Numbered from the stretch's first letter, positions 10,961 to 20,747 are shown. The stretch is 21,025 nucleotides of DNA from Silene noctiflora (GCA_009801015.1 VHZZ01006142.1:59627-80651); one strand, 5' to 3'. Notes: generated by a model not told the origin, from the letters alone. Program-made: numbers and translations.

Positions 10961-11162
10961 GGCCCTGTTCTTTTGGACTTAATTTCAGCTCATCTCAGTT
11001 CGGCTCTATTCAGTTCAGCTTCATTCAGTTCAACACTTCTCTTATCTTCACAAATTAACTCTTACTTCAGTTCAGTTCAGCTCAGCTCTATTAAGTTGAG
11101 TTCAGTTCAGCTCCATTAAGTTCAGTTCAGTTAAGACAATTTCAGTCCAAAAGAACATGGCC
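10961..11162. mobile_element. Tourist/PIF-Harbinger-like MITE with TTA duplication
   Basis: The left end GGCCCTGTTCTTTTGGACT and the reverse-complemented right end GGCCATGTTCTTTTGGACT form near-perfect 19-bp terminal inverted repeats. They are flanked by direct TTA at 10958-10960 and 11163-11165, the 3-bp target typical of PIF/Harbinger elements. The core is a run of CAGTT/CAGCT short repeats. There is no coding capacity. A decayed relative lies at 599-730. Confidence 0.8.
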
Positions 11163-11267
11163 TTAGTAGACCGGAACTTTAAAAGTGCATTGTTCGTACC
11201 TGCTTGTATATTGTCGGTCGGATAGGACTTCCTGTAGACATCTCAATTTGACTTTAGATCTATTGTT

Positions 11268-11547
11268 TACTCTATCCATCCCAGTCATTTCTCTAGGTTT
11301 GCTTTTGACACAGACTATGGAGAGAATGAGAAGTATGCTTCAGACTATGGAGAGAATGAGAAGTATGCTTCAGACTATGGAGAGAATGAGAAGTATGCTT
11401 TAAGAAACACAAAAGGTGAAGAGTAACTTGCACATGGAAAGAATTAGCAACTTTTACCTACAGAAAACGGAAACTTAAGAAATAAATGAGATAGTCCAAA
11501 ACTCCAAATAAGGGAACTTTAAAGATATGGCAAGGATCGATGGAGTA
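11268..11547. mobile_element. Stowaway-like MITE carrying a 30-bp triplication
   Basis: The ends TACTCTATCCATCC and GGATCGATGGAGTA are inverted repeats with one mismatch and a TA dinucleotide at both edges, followed by looser pairing inward (CAGTCATTTC against the complement of the right arm). The length of 280 bp fits a Stowaway MITE. The interior is purine-rich and holds three exact 30-bp repeats. Confidence 0.7.
11311..11400 (+). repeat. Three exact tandem copies of a 30-bp unit
   Basis: Copies at 11311-11340, 11341-11370 and 11371-11400 are identical, each beginning CAGACTATGG and ending AAGTATGCTT. The unit length is a multiple of three, so an open frame runs through as QTMERMRSML repeated. 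This is a by-product of the repeat and not evidence of a gene. Confidence 0.97.
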
Positions 11548-13858
11548 ATTGTTGTAACAAAAGCGCACACTTGAGACAGTTTACGAAACTATATTGAGAG
11601 TGTATTATAACCTTATGATTCGGCTGTTTGGTAGCAGTTTGAGTGACTTGATAGCATCCATGCCCCGTACATGTTTGTTTAGTCCAATGCATAGTAGACT
11701 AGTAGGGCACTAGTGTTTTATCCCACTATGCTTACTGCTACCTGGTACCATAGAGGATGTCAACAATGACGTGGTGATCTTACCATTTCTGTAATGTAGG
11801 CTGAATATGAACCACCATTGATGTCGCAACTACGGGTTTCCTTGGAGACATATATGCCCAGCATACGGAGCTATTGACACAGCCAACTGGACTAGGTAAG
11901 GTCCTCGATCAAATATTATCATGGTATTCAATATCGAACCATCTGAAGGAGCTACATTTGAATGCATTGAAGTAGTATGCATTATTCACGATTCAGAGAG
12001 AACTTAGAATGACTTGTGCATATGGGTGCATTGTATTGTTTTGACCCAAAAGTTTGTTTAGTCCATATGTATGAAATAAAAATGTTTCCATGCAGTCCAA
12101 ACTCCGAAGTCGCCCCCCTTGTCAAACAACTGATTTTGCGCATCAATAAGGGATTGTGATACGCGTTGTTGTCACTTGTCACATAGGTTGCTTGGCTTGA
12201 GCCTGTTATACAGTTAAACTCTTATGCCGTGTAAAGCGTCAAATATTTACCTCATCTTTATTTTTTTACGAAGCTTTATGCATTCTAGTTTCTACTTTCT
12301 AGCAAACACCATTCCCTTATTCTAGAAAACACCATTCACTCCCACATAATATGAAAGAGCAAATATTTGAAAAATGGCTATGAAAAAATTATCGAAGAAT
12401 TTTGTGTGTTGCTGGTTGTAATTTTTTTCGGTTGCTCGGAAAATTCTGGTAAGAACATACGTCTTAACCTAGAGAAGATGGATGGTGAATGGAGATTTGT
12501 TTCTTAAGGTTCTTGTTTTCCAACTGGAAAAGTAAAACAGAAATGATCAAAGTGAGGATGGAAAAGGGAGAAAACAGAAAAAACACAAGCAAAAAAGTAA
12601 GTTAAAATGACAAACTAATGACATGGATAAACTAGCTGCGTATGTGTTAATGCTTTATTAACATATGCTGCGCATGTGCTAATTGAATATGAAGTATTTG
12701 CCTTGTGTTCTTGTATGTTTTTGCCTCAAATGCATACCTCTTTCCAATCTATGTATGTGTTATCGTTTGAAGAATTTGTATGTTTTTTTGACAATGCCAA
12801 AGCCCAAAGTATATGAATAATTTGCTAATCCAAAAGAAAATAACGGAATCAAAATTTACTTTTCTTTGTTAATAATTACGGAGATCTATATTTAATGTGT
12901 TTTTTAGTATCTCTAACTCACCTTAATATATACTCAAATTAGTATTTGAATCAGCATTTTTTTTTATTTTTTGAGAAAAAGATAGACAAAATGAGTTAGT
13001 AATATTGCAAGAGAGTAACATTAAGAGAATAAATTTGTTTAACTAATATCGTAATAAAATTTCTTATTGTTTATAGGAACCTGTGCATCATCACCCTTAC
13101 TAGTTACTAGACTGTAGTCGTGATTTATGGCGCCATCTCAATTTCTCTTGGTGGATTAAACACAGCAGGAAAGGTCATGTTGAGCAGCAAAAGTTTGACT
13201 TAGTTTGACACTTTGATAGTTGTTAAGAATCGTTTGGTGAATGAAAACCGCGATTATTCCACTAAAAAAAAGGAGGATAAGGAGAATATTTCCTCTTCAA
13301 CTTCAATCTCAACTATTGAACAATAATCGACGGAATCGTGTGATTGTTGCCGCATTATTTATGAAAGTAATTACCCATTTAAGTACGAGTAAAGTATTTG
13401 TTTTATCTCGTGTTTCAAATACGATACTTGGTGGCGGTGAGAAAAAGCTTTCTTGTTTATTAGCAACTACTTATAATTCATTTTTGACCTTTACAAATGA
13501 AAAACTTGAAAAAGGTCTTCCTTTCAATATCTCGTAAGGTATAACTAGTGTAACTATCGCCAAAGAATAACCCACCTCAACATTACAACATTGGAAAAAA
13601 ATCACTAAAATACTAAACATACAGGACACACGAACCTTATAAGTCTCTAAATACTGCAAAAATAATACTCCGTACTACGTAACAAATAATTATATTTACA
13701 TCAAGATCCAATCTTTTTTTTTTTTTTTTTTTTTCTCTCTCGCTTTGGGCTTGCAAACATGCTTTTCCAACGCCTATGAAATGAGCTATTTGAGCCAACT
13801 GTTGCTTAGTCCTAAACAAATTGCTAACTAGTCCATAACTAATTAACCTTGCTTGGAT
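11548..13858. other. Long spacer between CaM KMT and the thaumatin-like gene
   Basis: AT-rich, with no gene I can support. It holds a fold-back element (11630-11742), an exon-like block (11800-11895), a small hairpin near 12645-12665 (TTAATGCTTTATTAA), a 98-codon frame at 13241-13537 with no recognisable motif, and a T21 run at 13714-13734 followed by CTCTCT. The last roughly 100 bp are probably the 3' UTR of the minus-strand thaumatin-like gene. Confidence 0.5.
11630..11742. repeat. Fold-back (MITE-like) sequence
   Basis: GGTAGCAGT at 11630-11638 is inverted as ACTGCTACC at 11734-11742. Inside this, GCATAGT...GGG pairs with CCCACTATGC. The nested arms suggest a small decayed foldback or hAT-type MITE. 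The target duplication is not clear. Confidence 0.35.
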
Positions 13859-15705
13859 TCATATTAGAGATAATGACGTCCAAACTACCGTAATTAGCAC
13901 GCCGATCATTGTTGACGATGTAATCAACGCGCTGCCTCCATTATAATTAAAATCACCATTACTTGACGGCGATGTTGACGTCTGTGGTGGTTGTGTCCCG
14001 ATTGCTTTAGCCCTGCACAAGCCAAAAAAAAAAAAAATCAAATTGGATCATAGGTAGACAAATTAAATTAAATATGATTACTCAAAATATCCAATTTGAC
14101 TGATAAACTATTAATTTGTGTAATTTTCGGTTCGACTGCGGCAGCTACGTGTATTGACGTATTCCAGTTGATGGCCTTGTTAGATTATGCTGGAAATAAT
14201 TACTACGTACAAATGTACAATGTAAAAATATCTGATATTGACGTTAAACGCTTACGAGTTACATGTATTATATAAATAAGTTTATGTACGCGTAAGTATT
14301 ATAATAATGTTTGTAAATTATGGGCAGTTGACCTATAAAAATAATAATAATGCATGAAGATTATTATTGAAAAGGAGAAAATGCCAAAGATATGACACTC
14401 TACTCATTCACCATGATGCATGTTTTGGTACATGCTCCCTCATTGCATCATTTGCATCTACCCTGTTTCTTTAATAACCTAATATCCGAAACAAACTATG
14501 TTAAAAGCCTAAAATAAATGTGCCATCAACTCATTAACCATCAACCAAATAATAAATTCCTGAAATATATAATGCTGAAACGGATGACCCAGCCTATCTA
14601 AACCTGCCCTTGACCCAGCCCGACCCATGTTAACCCGCCCTAATTCGGGTCGGTTTTGGGTCCACCTAGGCAGGCCCATGACCACACTAGTCCAAACCAC
14701 GTGTTTTACAACTAAGTCATAAGTTAGATAAAATGTGTCGTCGTATCTACCAAATTTGACTAAACATACGAATACTTGTATGCATATAACAAATTGACGA
14801 TTATTTGATTCGTATTTTAAATCGAAATTACTTACGTTAGTGAAACGGAAGGGCAGAAGGTGATAACATAGTCGGCACCGGCACACGTGAAAGTACTACT
14901 CGCATCATCGTACGCGTAGCTATACGCGCTTGGGCAGTTCACCTTGAAGTACTCCGAATAATTGCTTGGCTTGCATGTATCTGGCGTAGCGTAGGCCCCA
15001 CTACAACAATATTCCGGGTTCCCGAACGCATTACACGCGCTATTGCATGCAATCCCTGTTCCTCCTCCGTCTGTTCCTGATGTAAACGCGCTTGTCGCGA
15101 CCCTGAGAGGGGTCGGACAGGCGCCGTTTAAGTCCTCTGGGCACCCTGCAGCTGAGCAGTTACCCGACCCACCTACAGGTCGGACAACTAGCGGCAGGTT
15201 ATACCCATCCACCAGGCTCACGTCGTAGAAGTCGAGCCCATTTGCCCCGTTGAGGGTGAATTCGGCTAGGGTGGCAGGTGGGGTGGTGCCTGTTTCGCAA
15301 GAGAAGTTCCCGGCTGGGCCCGTGGAGCATCCGGTTTGGGCCCATATACGGCCTGACCATGAGGCTGGGACGGGGATAACGGTGCTAGCTCTGGGGAGGA
15401 GGGTGAAGCTGGCGGCGGAGGGTGGGAGCGGTGGTGTCCCCGCCCCGGATAGGGTGGCTGGCCATACGGTGTAGGTGCATTGGTTGACTAATGTGAATTT
15501 TGTAGCTGAGCATGTTCCTGCATTTCAGTAACAAAATGTTGGTTACATTGTCTTAAAAACAGAGGATAAGCATGGATCGTATACATTTTTTTTAAAAATT
15601 GTTGTATACGAAAAAAAAATAAACTTGGAAAAAAGACGGACTTATGGTGGTACCTAAGAAATGTAGGAAGAGAAGAGAAACGATGCTTTGATAAGACGAT
15701 ACCAT
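13859..15705 (-). CDS. Thaumatin-like (PR-5) protein with GPI-type tail (three exons)
   Basis: Predicted secreted, membrane-anchored wall or surface protein of the PR-5 family. Exons on the minus strand: 15705-15654, 15517-14836 and 14012-13859, with GT-AG introns; total 888 nt, 295 aa. Exon 1 encodes a signal peptide (MVSSYQSIVSLLFLHFLG), probably cut near GTCSA|TKF. The mature domain shows FTLVNQCTYTVWPATL, SGRIWAQTGC, PPATLAEFTLNG, LDFYDVSLVDGYNLPLVV, EYCCSGAYATPDTCKP, YSYAYDDASSTFTC and YVITFCP, all family blocks; the acidic-cleft Glu and Asp residues are present. The mature part has 14 cysteines where 16 are usual. The segment between FSCETG and TPPATLAEF is missing, and with it the two cysteines that pair with each other. 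After residue 245 come a Ser/Thr/Pro-rich linker and a hydrophobic end (about 280-295), typical of a GPI signal; the likely cleavage region is N269-S272. The ligand is unknown. Confidence 0.92.
14577..14670. repeat. GGGTCGGGT-type repeat remnant in intron 2 of the thaumatin-like gene
   Basis: GC-rich sequence with repeated GACCCAGCC, GACCCA and inverted GGGTCGG/GGGTC motifs stands out against the AT-rich intron. Such runs are common in plant MITE or retroelement remnants. A similar GGGT/ACCC patch lies near 1335-1395. Class not identified. Confidence 0.35.
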
Positions 15706-15766
15706 GACGATAAGGAGATGAAGAGACAAAGTTAGAAGCTAGAAATAAGAAAGGATAATGAAGGGA

Positions 15767-15775
15767 ATATATAGA
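15767..15775 (-). promoter_or_regulatory. TATA box of the thaumatin-like gene
   Basis: On the minus strand CTATATATT lies 62-70 nt upstream of the start codon at 15705, a suitable place for a TATA box with a short leader. Confidence 0.6.
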
Positions 15776-15779
15776 GCAA

Positions 15780-18700
15780 AAGACTTGTACAACAAATCGA
15801 AATATAAGGTTATTTAAATAGAATTCAAGTAATAGAAGTTATTATACAAATTGGGCATTAGGGGTAATCAAATTCACATTTTCAAAAAAAAACATATTAA
15901 TATTTTAAGTAAGAAACAAAAGATCCATGAACAAGACTCAAAAAAGTTGGCAGTTGGAGAATGGTATGACTTGCTCAATGTGGGACATTAGGTCGGCAAA
16001 CTGTAATACCATCATCAATTCATCATCCTTAACAAATGTAGAAAATTATATGTATAACTTATATATATATATATATTCTTTCCAAGTTGTGTGTATTTTT
16101 TCCTATGTTTATGGACCTTTAAGTGTCGACGTGTCGGGTCTATTTTTTGGGTTGTAGAAGATGAATTGTATGGATTTCAAACAATTATGTATAGGGGATA
16201 TGTATGAACGAAATGAGGAAGACGAGCTTTTTCATCAACTTTTTGCAATACAGGGTACTAAACTAACTAGTGACTGTTTTATTTCCTAATTGAGATTAAA
16301 GTGTGTTTTTCCTTAGCTGTGTCATATTGTTCCCTTCTTTCAGGGAGAGGATGAACTTGTAAACGTTGTTACAAAGTTAGTTTGTAGACTATTAGAATCC
16401 GCTATATTGGAATAAAACATTTTTAGTATGGGGTATTTATTGTCGATATTTTAAAAAGTTCTATAACCTCGACAACACGAATTAGCTAAGACTAATGCTC
16501 AGTAATACAATGTCCTTATTTGAGTTTACGAAACTTCCACAGTGTAACTTTATATTCTTCAACTTATGTATGAAGCCTGGAGTTGAACAAGTTAAATGAC
16601 ATAATGTAGTTTCTTCGCTTCCTGTAGCTTTGAGCATGAAAGCTCGCTCAAACACGGTCGGTCTAGTTCAATCATATATCGAAAGAAAAACTAAGGAATG
16701 AGTCAAACAAGAGAGCCAAAAATAGCTGATATCATATAATTTCAGTAGGATGCCTGCATGAATATAATTTCATCATCAAGTTGGCAAATCGCTAGTCATC
16801 TGACTCATCTCCAGCGCTACCTAAATACCAACAACCACAATCATTCCTGTCTTAAATATATTCCCAAAGACCGTAAACAGTAATCATAACCATGGTAACT
16901 TGTAACAATATAAGTCGTTATCAGTGAATAAGGCAGAAAATTGAAGCCGAAACCCAGACAAGGACACCATGAAAGGAGATCAAGTTGCATGATCCGTAAA
17001 GTAATTAATTTGCTCCTCACACACCTTAAAAAGTACGGACTAATACAGTAATACCGTTTTGTGTTTATATAAAACTTGTAATAGAAGAGTATTATGATCA
17101 ATTGTAGGATAAAATCAAGGATAACAGCAGAAATCCGACCTAAACAGTTAATACAAACAGGAATAGTCTATATTCAGCCTTGGAGCCTTTAATGGATCCA
17201 GGCCATCTGAATCTGTTGCGGGCCAAATGAAATGGAATTCATAATTGATAAACAGTATCACCCAAAAATATGCAAATTTTTACCAATGAGGGTGAAATCA
17301 TTGGACCAGTACCAAAAAATCTGTATATAGTCTAGAAATTCTGGGACGGTAGTTAAGTTAGGTTCACGAATCTGGATCAAAGCAGATACGATCCAAATCA
17401 TACCCATTATCATCTCTAATCTCCTGATAAAACTAAATCCATGAAAGTTAATGGTCTAAGACTCTAAGAAGAGTTAGGATTCAAAATCTACATGTCCTCT
17501 ACGGGGCCTTTGCGCCTCGCAAATCCATACGAACCCAATAAATGTTGGAACAAAAGAACATTGCAGGCAAACATCTTCCAAGGCCTTTTAACATAAGAAG
17601 ACCAGAACAACAATATTACAGGATAATATGACAAAACCGATTGAGAATGGCCAAAGAGCACAATATTCAATAACACAGTTCTATGCTACTTACAAAGCAG
17701 TTGAGCTGCATATTTCAATAGCAAACATTATATGTCATATCATGACTCAGAACATAATACTCCCAAATAATGATGGCTTAAGAAACACAAATCATGGATA
17801 ACAGTCACCATCTCGCTCAATTGACACAGTACTCACCATTACAAGACGAATTAACCAGTCATTAACTTGTCTTTTATCACCAGAATAATACGAACACAAG
17901 TAGACAGCAAAGTAGAATATATTTAGATAGGTGAAAGGTTTAGGTAATGTTTAAGCTAAACAAGCCACTGATCCAACTAGTCAGTTCAGCAAGTGTTTGG
18001 TGTTGGTGTCCATTGACTCGCTTCAACAGTCATCAACTCATCATTGTCTGCCTAAATGGACATTAGGCCAAACAGTATAATTAACAAATGGTTAACTCCA
18101 ACTATTAAGCAAAGATTGTAATAAGCCGTTGATGCCCCTTAGTAAGTTATTAAACCTGTTAAAACTTATACTTAAATAACAAGCAAGTATGCCCTTGCTT
18201 TTCCTATGCCTTGTACATTAAGACCTGAAATCCATAAGACCATAACCAAGGTTCAAACTCGCAGTGATGACTGCAACGAGCGTGTATCACTAGAGCACTT
18301 CTTTCGCTCAATATTCTTAAGTTGGCGTTAGTAAGGCAAAGTGTACTGCCTTCGAACTATATTAAACCCGTCTCCAATAGCCCCACATAAACACAACAAA
18401 GGACTTCTTGAGTAATGATACTGACAATCTAGAGTACCGACTTCAATGACAATGACACTAACAAATGTACAAGGCGCCATAACAACAAAGAACAGGGAGC
18501 AACATGTACAACTCCAAGCCCATACATGACCCTACATGTCAAAAAACATAACACCAGGAACATACAGCAGAAAAACATAGTACTCGTATATCAGCAACAC
18601 AATCCGTATCAGTACCGAACATGTACAATAACTAAACAAAGACAAGGTAATTTTAAGCAGTCAAATTTCACAATTAAAGGTAAAATACCAAAACTTATAA

Positions 18701-18925
18701 AAGGGTAAAACCATGTCTTCATTTATAATATCCGCCACAAAATTTCTTAAGCATATCCCATCCAAAACAAAACAAAAACAATCCGATGTATAACCAGCCG
18801 ACCGAAATCATATACTAGCACACTAGATAGCTAACACACAACTATATAACATCCTCGCATTAGTAATATTCAATTACGATAAACTAAACTTTAAAGATAA
18901 AGAGTTAACATTGTATATTACTCTA
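15780..18925. other. Long AT-rich spacer between the thaumatin-like and cold-shock genes
   Basis: No gene is supported. It contains (AT)8 at 16061-16076. The few reading frames of 60-86 codons (for example minus 16841-17101 and 17488-17676) lack family motifs or codon character. The part next to 18925 should hold the 3' UTR of the cold-shock gene. A few coding-like patches on the minus strand around 16792-17560 are discussed under findings. No transposon ends are recognised. Confidence 0.45.
16061..16076. repeat. Microsatellite (AT)8
   Basis: Eight AT units lie in the intergenic spacer. Confidence 0.9.
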
Positions 18926-19762
18926 TTAATTAGGGCAATCCCTAGCAAAGTGGCTAGTCTGTCCGCAATTAAAACACCCCTTGATATTACCAGACCGCCC
19001 TCCGCTTCCACCACCGTTACCATCGCTTTGGCTACATTCCCTAGCCAAATGTCCGGGCTCACCACACGTATAACACTTCCCTCCACCACTTGTGCCTCCA
19101 CTATTTCGGTCCGGGCAGTCACGAGCGAAGTGACCGGGTTGCTTACATTCATAGCACTCTCCTCCACCACCTCCACCACTGTTGCGGTCCGGGCAGTCAC
19201 GGGCAAAGTGCCCGACCTGATGGCATTCATGACACTCAACTCCTCCACCACCACCATTATTTCTGACCGGACAGTCACGGGCAAAGTGACCGGGTTTCTT
19301 ACATTCATGGCACACCCCACCACCACCACCGCCACCGCCGCCATTACTGTCACGGTTCAACTGGCATTCTCGGGCTATATGACCCGTTTCACCGCAAGTA
19401 AAACAGCCGCGATCACCTCCAAGCGAGTTAGGACAATCTCGAGCAATATGACCCGATGTACCGCATCTGTAACAGTTGGACGAGTCCCTCGACTCCCTAC
19501 CCCGTCCAAAACCAGAGTTAGACCGAACCGGTTCACCGTTGGGACCGGTGACATCCACAGCTTTGAGGCGGCCGTCATCGCGAACGGAGACGGTGAATTC
19601 AACGGTTGATCCGAAAGAAAGTGTACGAAAGCCGTCGGATTTGATGTCGGATTGATGGACGAACAATTCATCGTCGAGTTTATCGGATTTGATGAAACCG
19701 AAACCCTTGCTGTCGTTGAATTTGGTAACTTTTCCTGTTAGTCTAGCACCTTGTTCCGCCAT
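18926..19762 (-). CDS. CSP1: Cold-shock domain protein with seven CCHC zinc knuckles
   Basis: Single-exon gene, 278 aa. The family binds single-stranded nucleic acid and acts as an RNA chaperone that unwinds structure, with roles in cold and freezing tolerance. The N-terminal cold-shock domain (about 8-73) has RNP1 KGFGFI (19-24) and RNP2 LFVHQSDI (33-40). A Gly/Arg linker follows. Then come seven C-X2-C-X4-H-X4-C knuckles at 97-110, 120-133, 151-164, 177-190, 203-216, 230-243 and 263-276, separated by Gly-rich spacers (up to nine Gly at 141-149). All metal ligands are intact. Knuckle 7 has SHFARDC where the others have GH. Seven knuckles match Arabidopsis CSP1 and CSP3 and not the two-knuckle GRP2 forms. 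I use CSP1 because of the neighbouring genes, but it may be co-orthologous to both. The start is the only Met before the domain. TATA lies about 100 nt upstream. Confidence 0.95.
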   Translation of the reverse strand: MAEQGARLTGKVTKFNDSKGFGFIKSDKLDDELFVHQSDIKSDGFRTLSFGSTVEFTVSVRDDGRLKAVDVTGPNGEPVRSNSGFGRGRESRDSSNCYRCGTSGHIARDCPNSLGGDRGCFTCGETGHIARECQLNRDSNGGGGGGGGGVCHECKKPGHFARDCPVRNNGGGGGVECHECHQVGHFARDCPDRNSGGGGGGECYECKQPGHFARDCPDRNSGGTSGGGKCYTCGEPGHLARECSQSDGNGGGSGGRSGNIKGCFNCGQTSHFARDCPN

Positions 19763-19801
19763 TTGTTGAAGAATTGGGAGTTGATTTTGATTGATTATCA
19801 G

Positions 19802-19810
19802 AAACCCTAG
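19802..19810. promoter_or_regulatory. Telo-box-like motif in the cold-shock gene leader
   Basis: AAACCCTAG on the plus strand (CTAGGGTTT in gene sense) lies 40-48 nt upstream of the start codon at 19762. A second ACCCTAA-type motif lies nearby around 19832. Telo-boxes are common near transcription starts of plant growth- and translation-related genes; function here is inferred. Confidence 0.45.
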
Positions 19811-19862
19811 TTGTAGAGAGGTAGGATGGGAATTAGGGTATTTGGTTAGGCGATTTGAGGGA

Positions 19863-19870
19863 ATATATAT
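19863..19870 (-). promoter_or_regulatory. TATA box of the cold-shock gene
   Basis: CCCCATATATATTCCC in gene sense lies about 100 nt upstream of the start codon, between GC-richer flanks, and is the only clear TATA element there. Confidence 0.6.
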
Positions 19871-19879
19871 GGGGAAGGG

Positions 19880-20325
19880 TTATAGAGTTTGGTCGACAAT
19901 CGTCAACTTATGGTCTTAGGAGATCTTTCCTTAATTACGGCTGTCTTTTCCTAATTCCACCTTAATTCAAAATTATATCTGAGGGTTTAGCAGTAAAGTC
20001 CTAACCATTGCGGATTCCTTCATCACAAAAAAAATTCCATAGTTTTTGCCTCAAAAAAAAAATTCTATACTTTGATTATAATGATTTTAGTTCCAATTGT
20101 TCAAAAGGTCACTTTTGCTCAAGGAAAAAAAAAAAAAATCGGGTGTAAATCCTTTATGAGTTGTGAAAGCTTTTTAGCTCGACACACATTGACGGTTCCA
20201 AACATAGTTTGAAAATGATTTTTTTTTTCTTCAGAATAATATCAAATAATATAATACAAAGATTATGTCATTATAGGGATCAATTGAAAATATCTATCGA
20301 AAATAAATCCATGTAGGCTTGTTTT
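19880..20325. other. AT-rich spacer upstream of the cold-shock gene
   Basis: It contains several A- or T-homopolymers (near 20028, 20055, 20127 and 20220) and presumably the distal promoter of the cold-shock gene. No gene or element ends are recognised. Confidence 0.5.
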
Positions 20326-20604
20326 TTAAGTTACAGTTTGAAAAGGCGGTATACCTGAAGGCCGAATCACTTTCGACTTTGCGTAAATTGCGTTAAAACC
20401 CCTTAATAGCTCAGCGGCTTTAGTGATTTGTGATTTCCGAATGAATAGAAATACAAAAGGTTTCGCGGAATGGTTTAACAACTTTACTTGATAGTTTTTT
20501 ACTTCCTTTAGTAACGTTTTGATATAGAATGGTCGGATGACTAGCGACTTTTCAGAAGTTGCTGAGCGATTTACACACTTACAAATCGAGTCTACGTGAA
20601 CCAC
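20326..20604 (-). other. Unrecognised 92-codon reading frame
   Basis: Reads from an ATG at 20604 to a stop at 20326. The product is basic with a plausible helical central part (ITKAAELLRGFNAIYAKSKV). I recognise no family. It lies just inside the presumed copia LTR on the same strand, so it may be a degraded retroelement frame. It could also be chance; there is no promoter, splice or homology support. Confidence 0.2.
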
Positions 20605-20747
20605 ATTAGTTATGTTGTATACTTGTATAGAGGCATAGAGCTATGCTTCAGATACCCCGTCCCCGGGTTGCTGAGAATGATCAAGACTTTCATGGAGAAA
20701 AGAAAGTTGTAGCACAAAACTATGAATGTCCCAACTCCTGATGCCAT

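Noticed and set aside
11185-11403. 72-codon frame ending in QTMERMRSML repeats
   Set aside because: The repeat is a 30-bp tandem DNA repeat inside a MITE; no gene context.
13241-13537. 98-codon plus-strand frame
   Set aside because: It has no recognisable motif or splice context, and the flanking sequence is AT-rich. I cannot separate it from chance or an old transposon piece.
14509-14886. 125-codon minus-strand frame overlapping the thaumatin-like exon 2 end
   Set aside because: Most of it lies in intron 2 and it is out of frame with the protein domain.
15985-15997. GTCCCACATTG on the minus strand, like the upstream element of plant snRNA genes
   Set aside because: No snRNA sequence or correctly placed TATA follows downstream.
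18250-18262. GGTTCAAACTC resembling a tRNA B box
   Set aside because: No matching A box and no cloverleaf can be drawn around it, so neither a tRNA nor a SINE is supported.
18911-19609. A 232-codon open frame antisense to the cold-shock gene
   Set aside because: It is a shadow of the repetitive Gly/CCHC coding sequence on the other strand. Its composition (Ser/Thr/Ala-rich) follows from that repeat, and it has no family motif.
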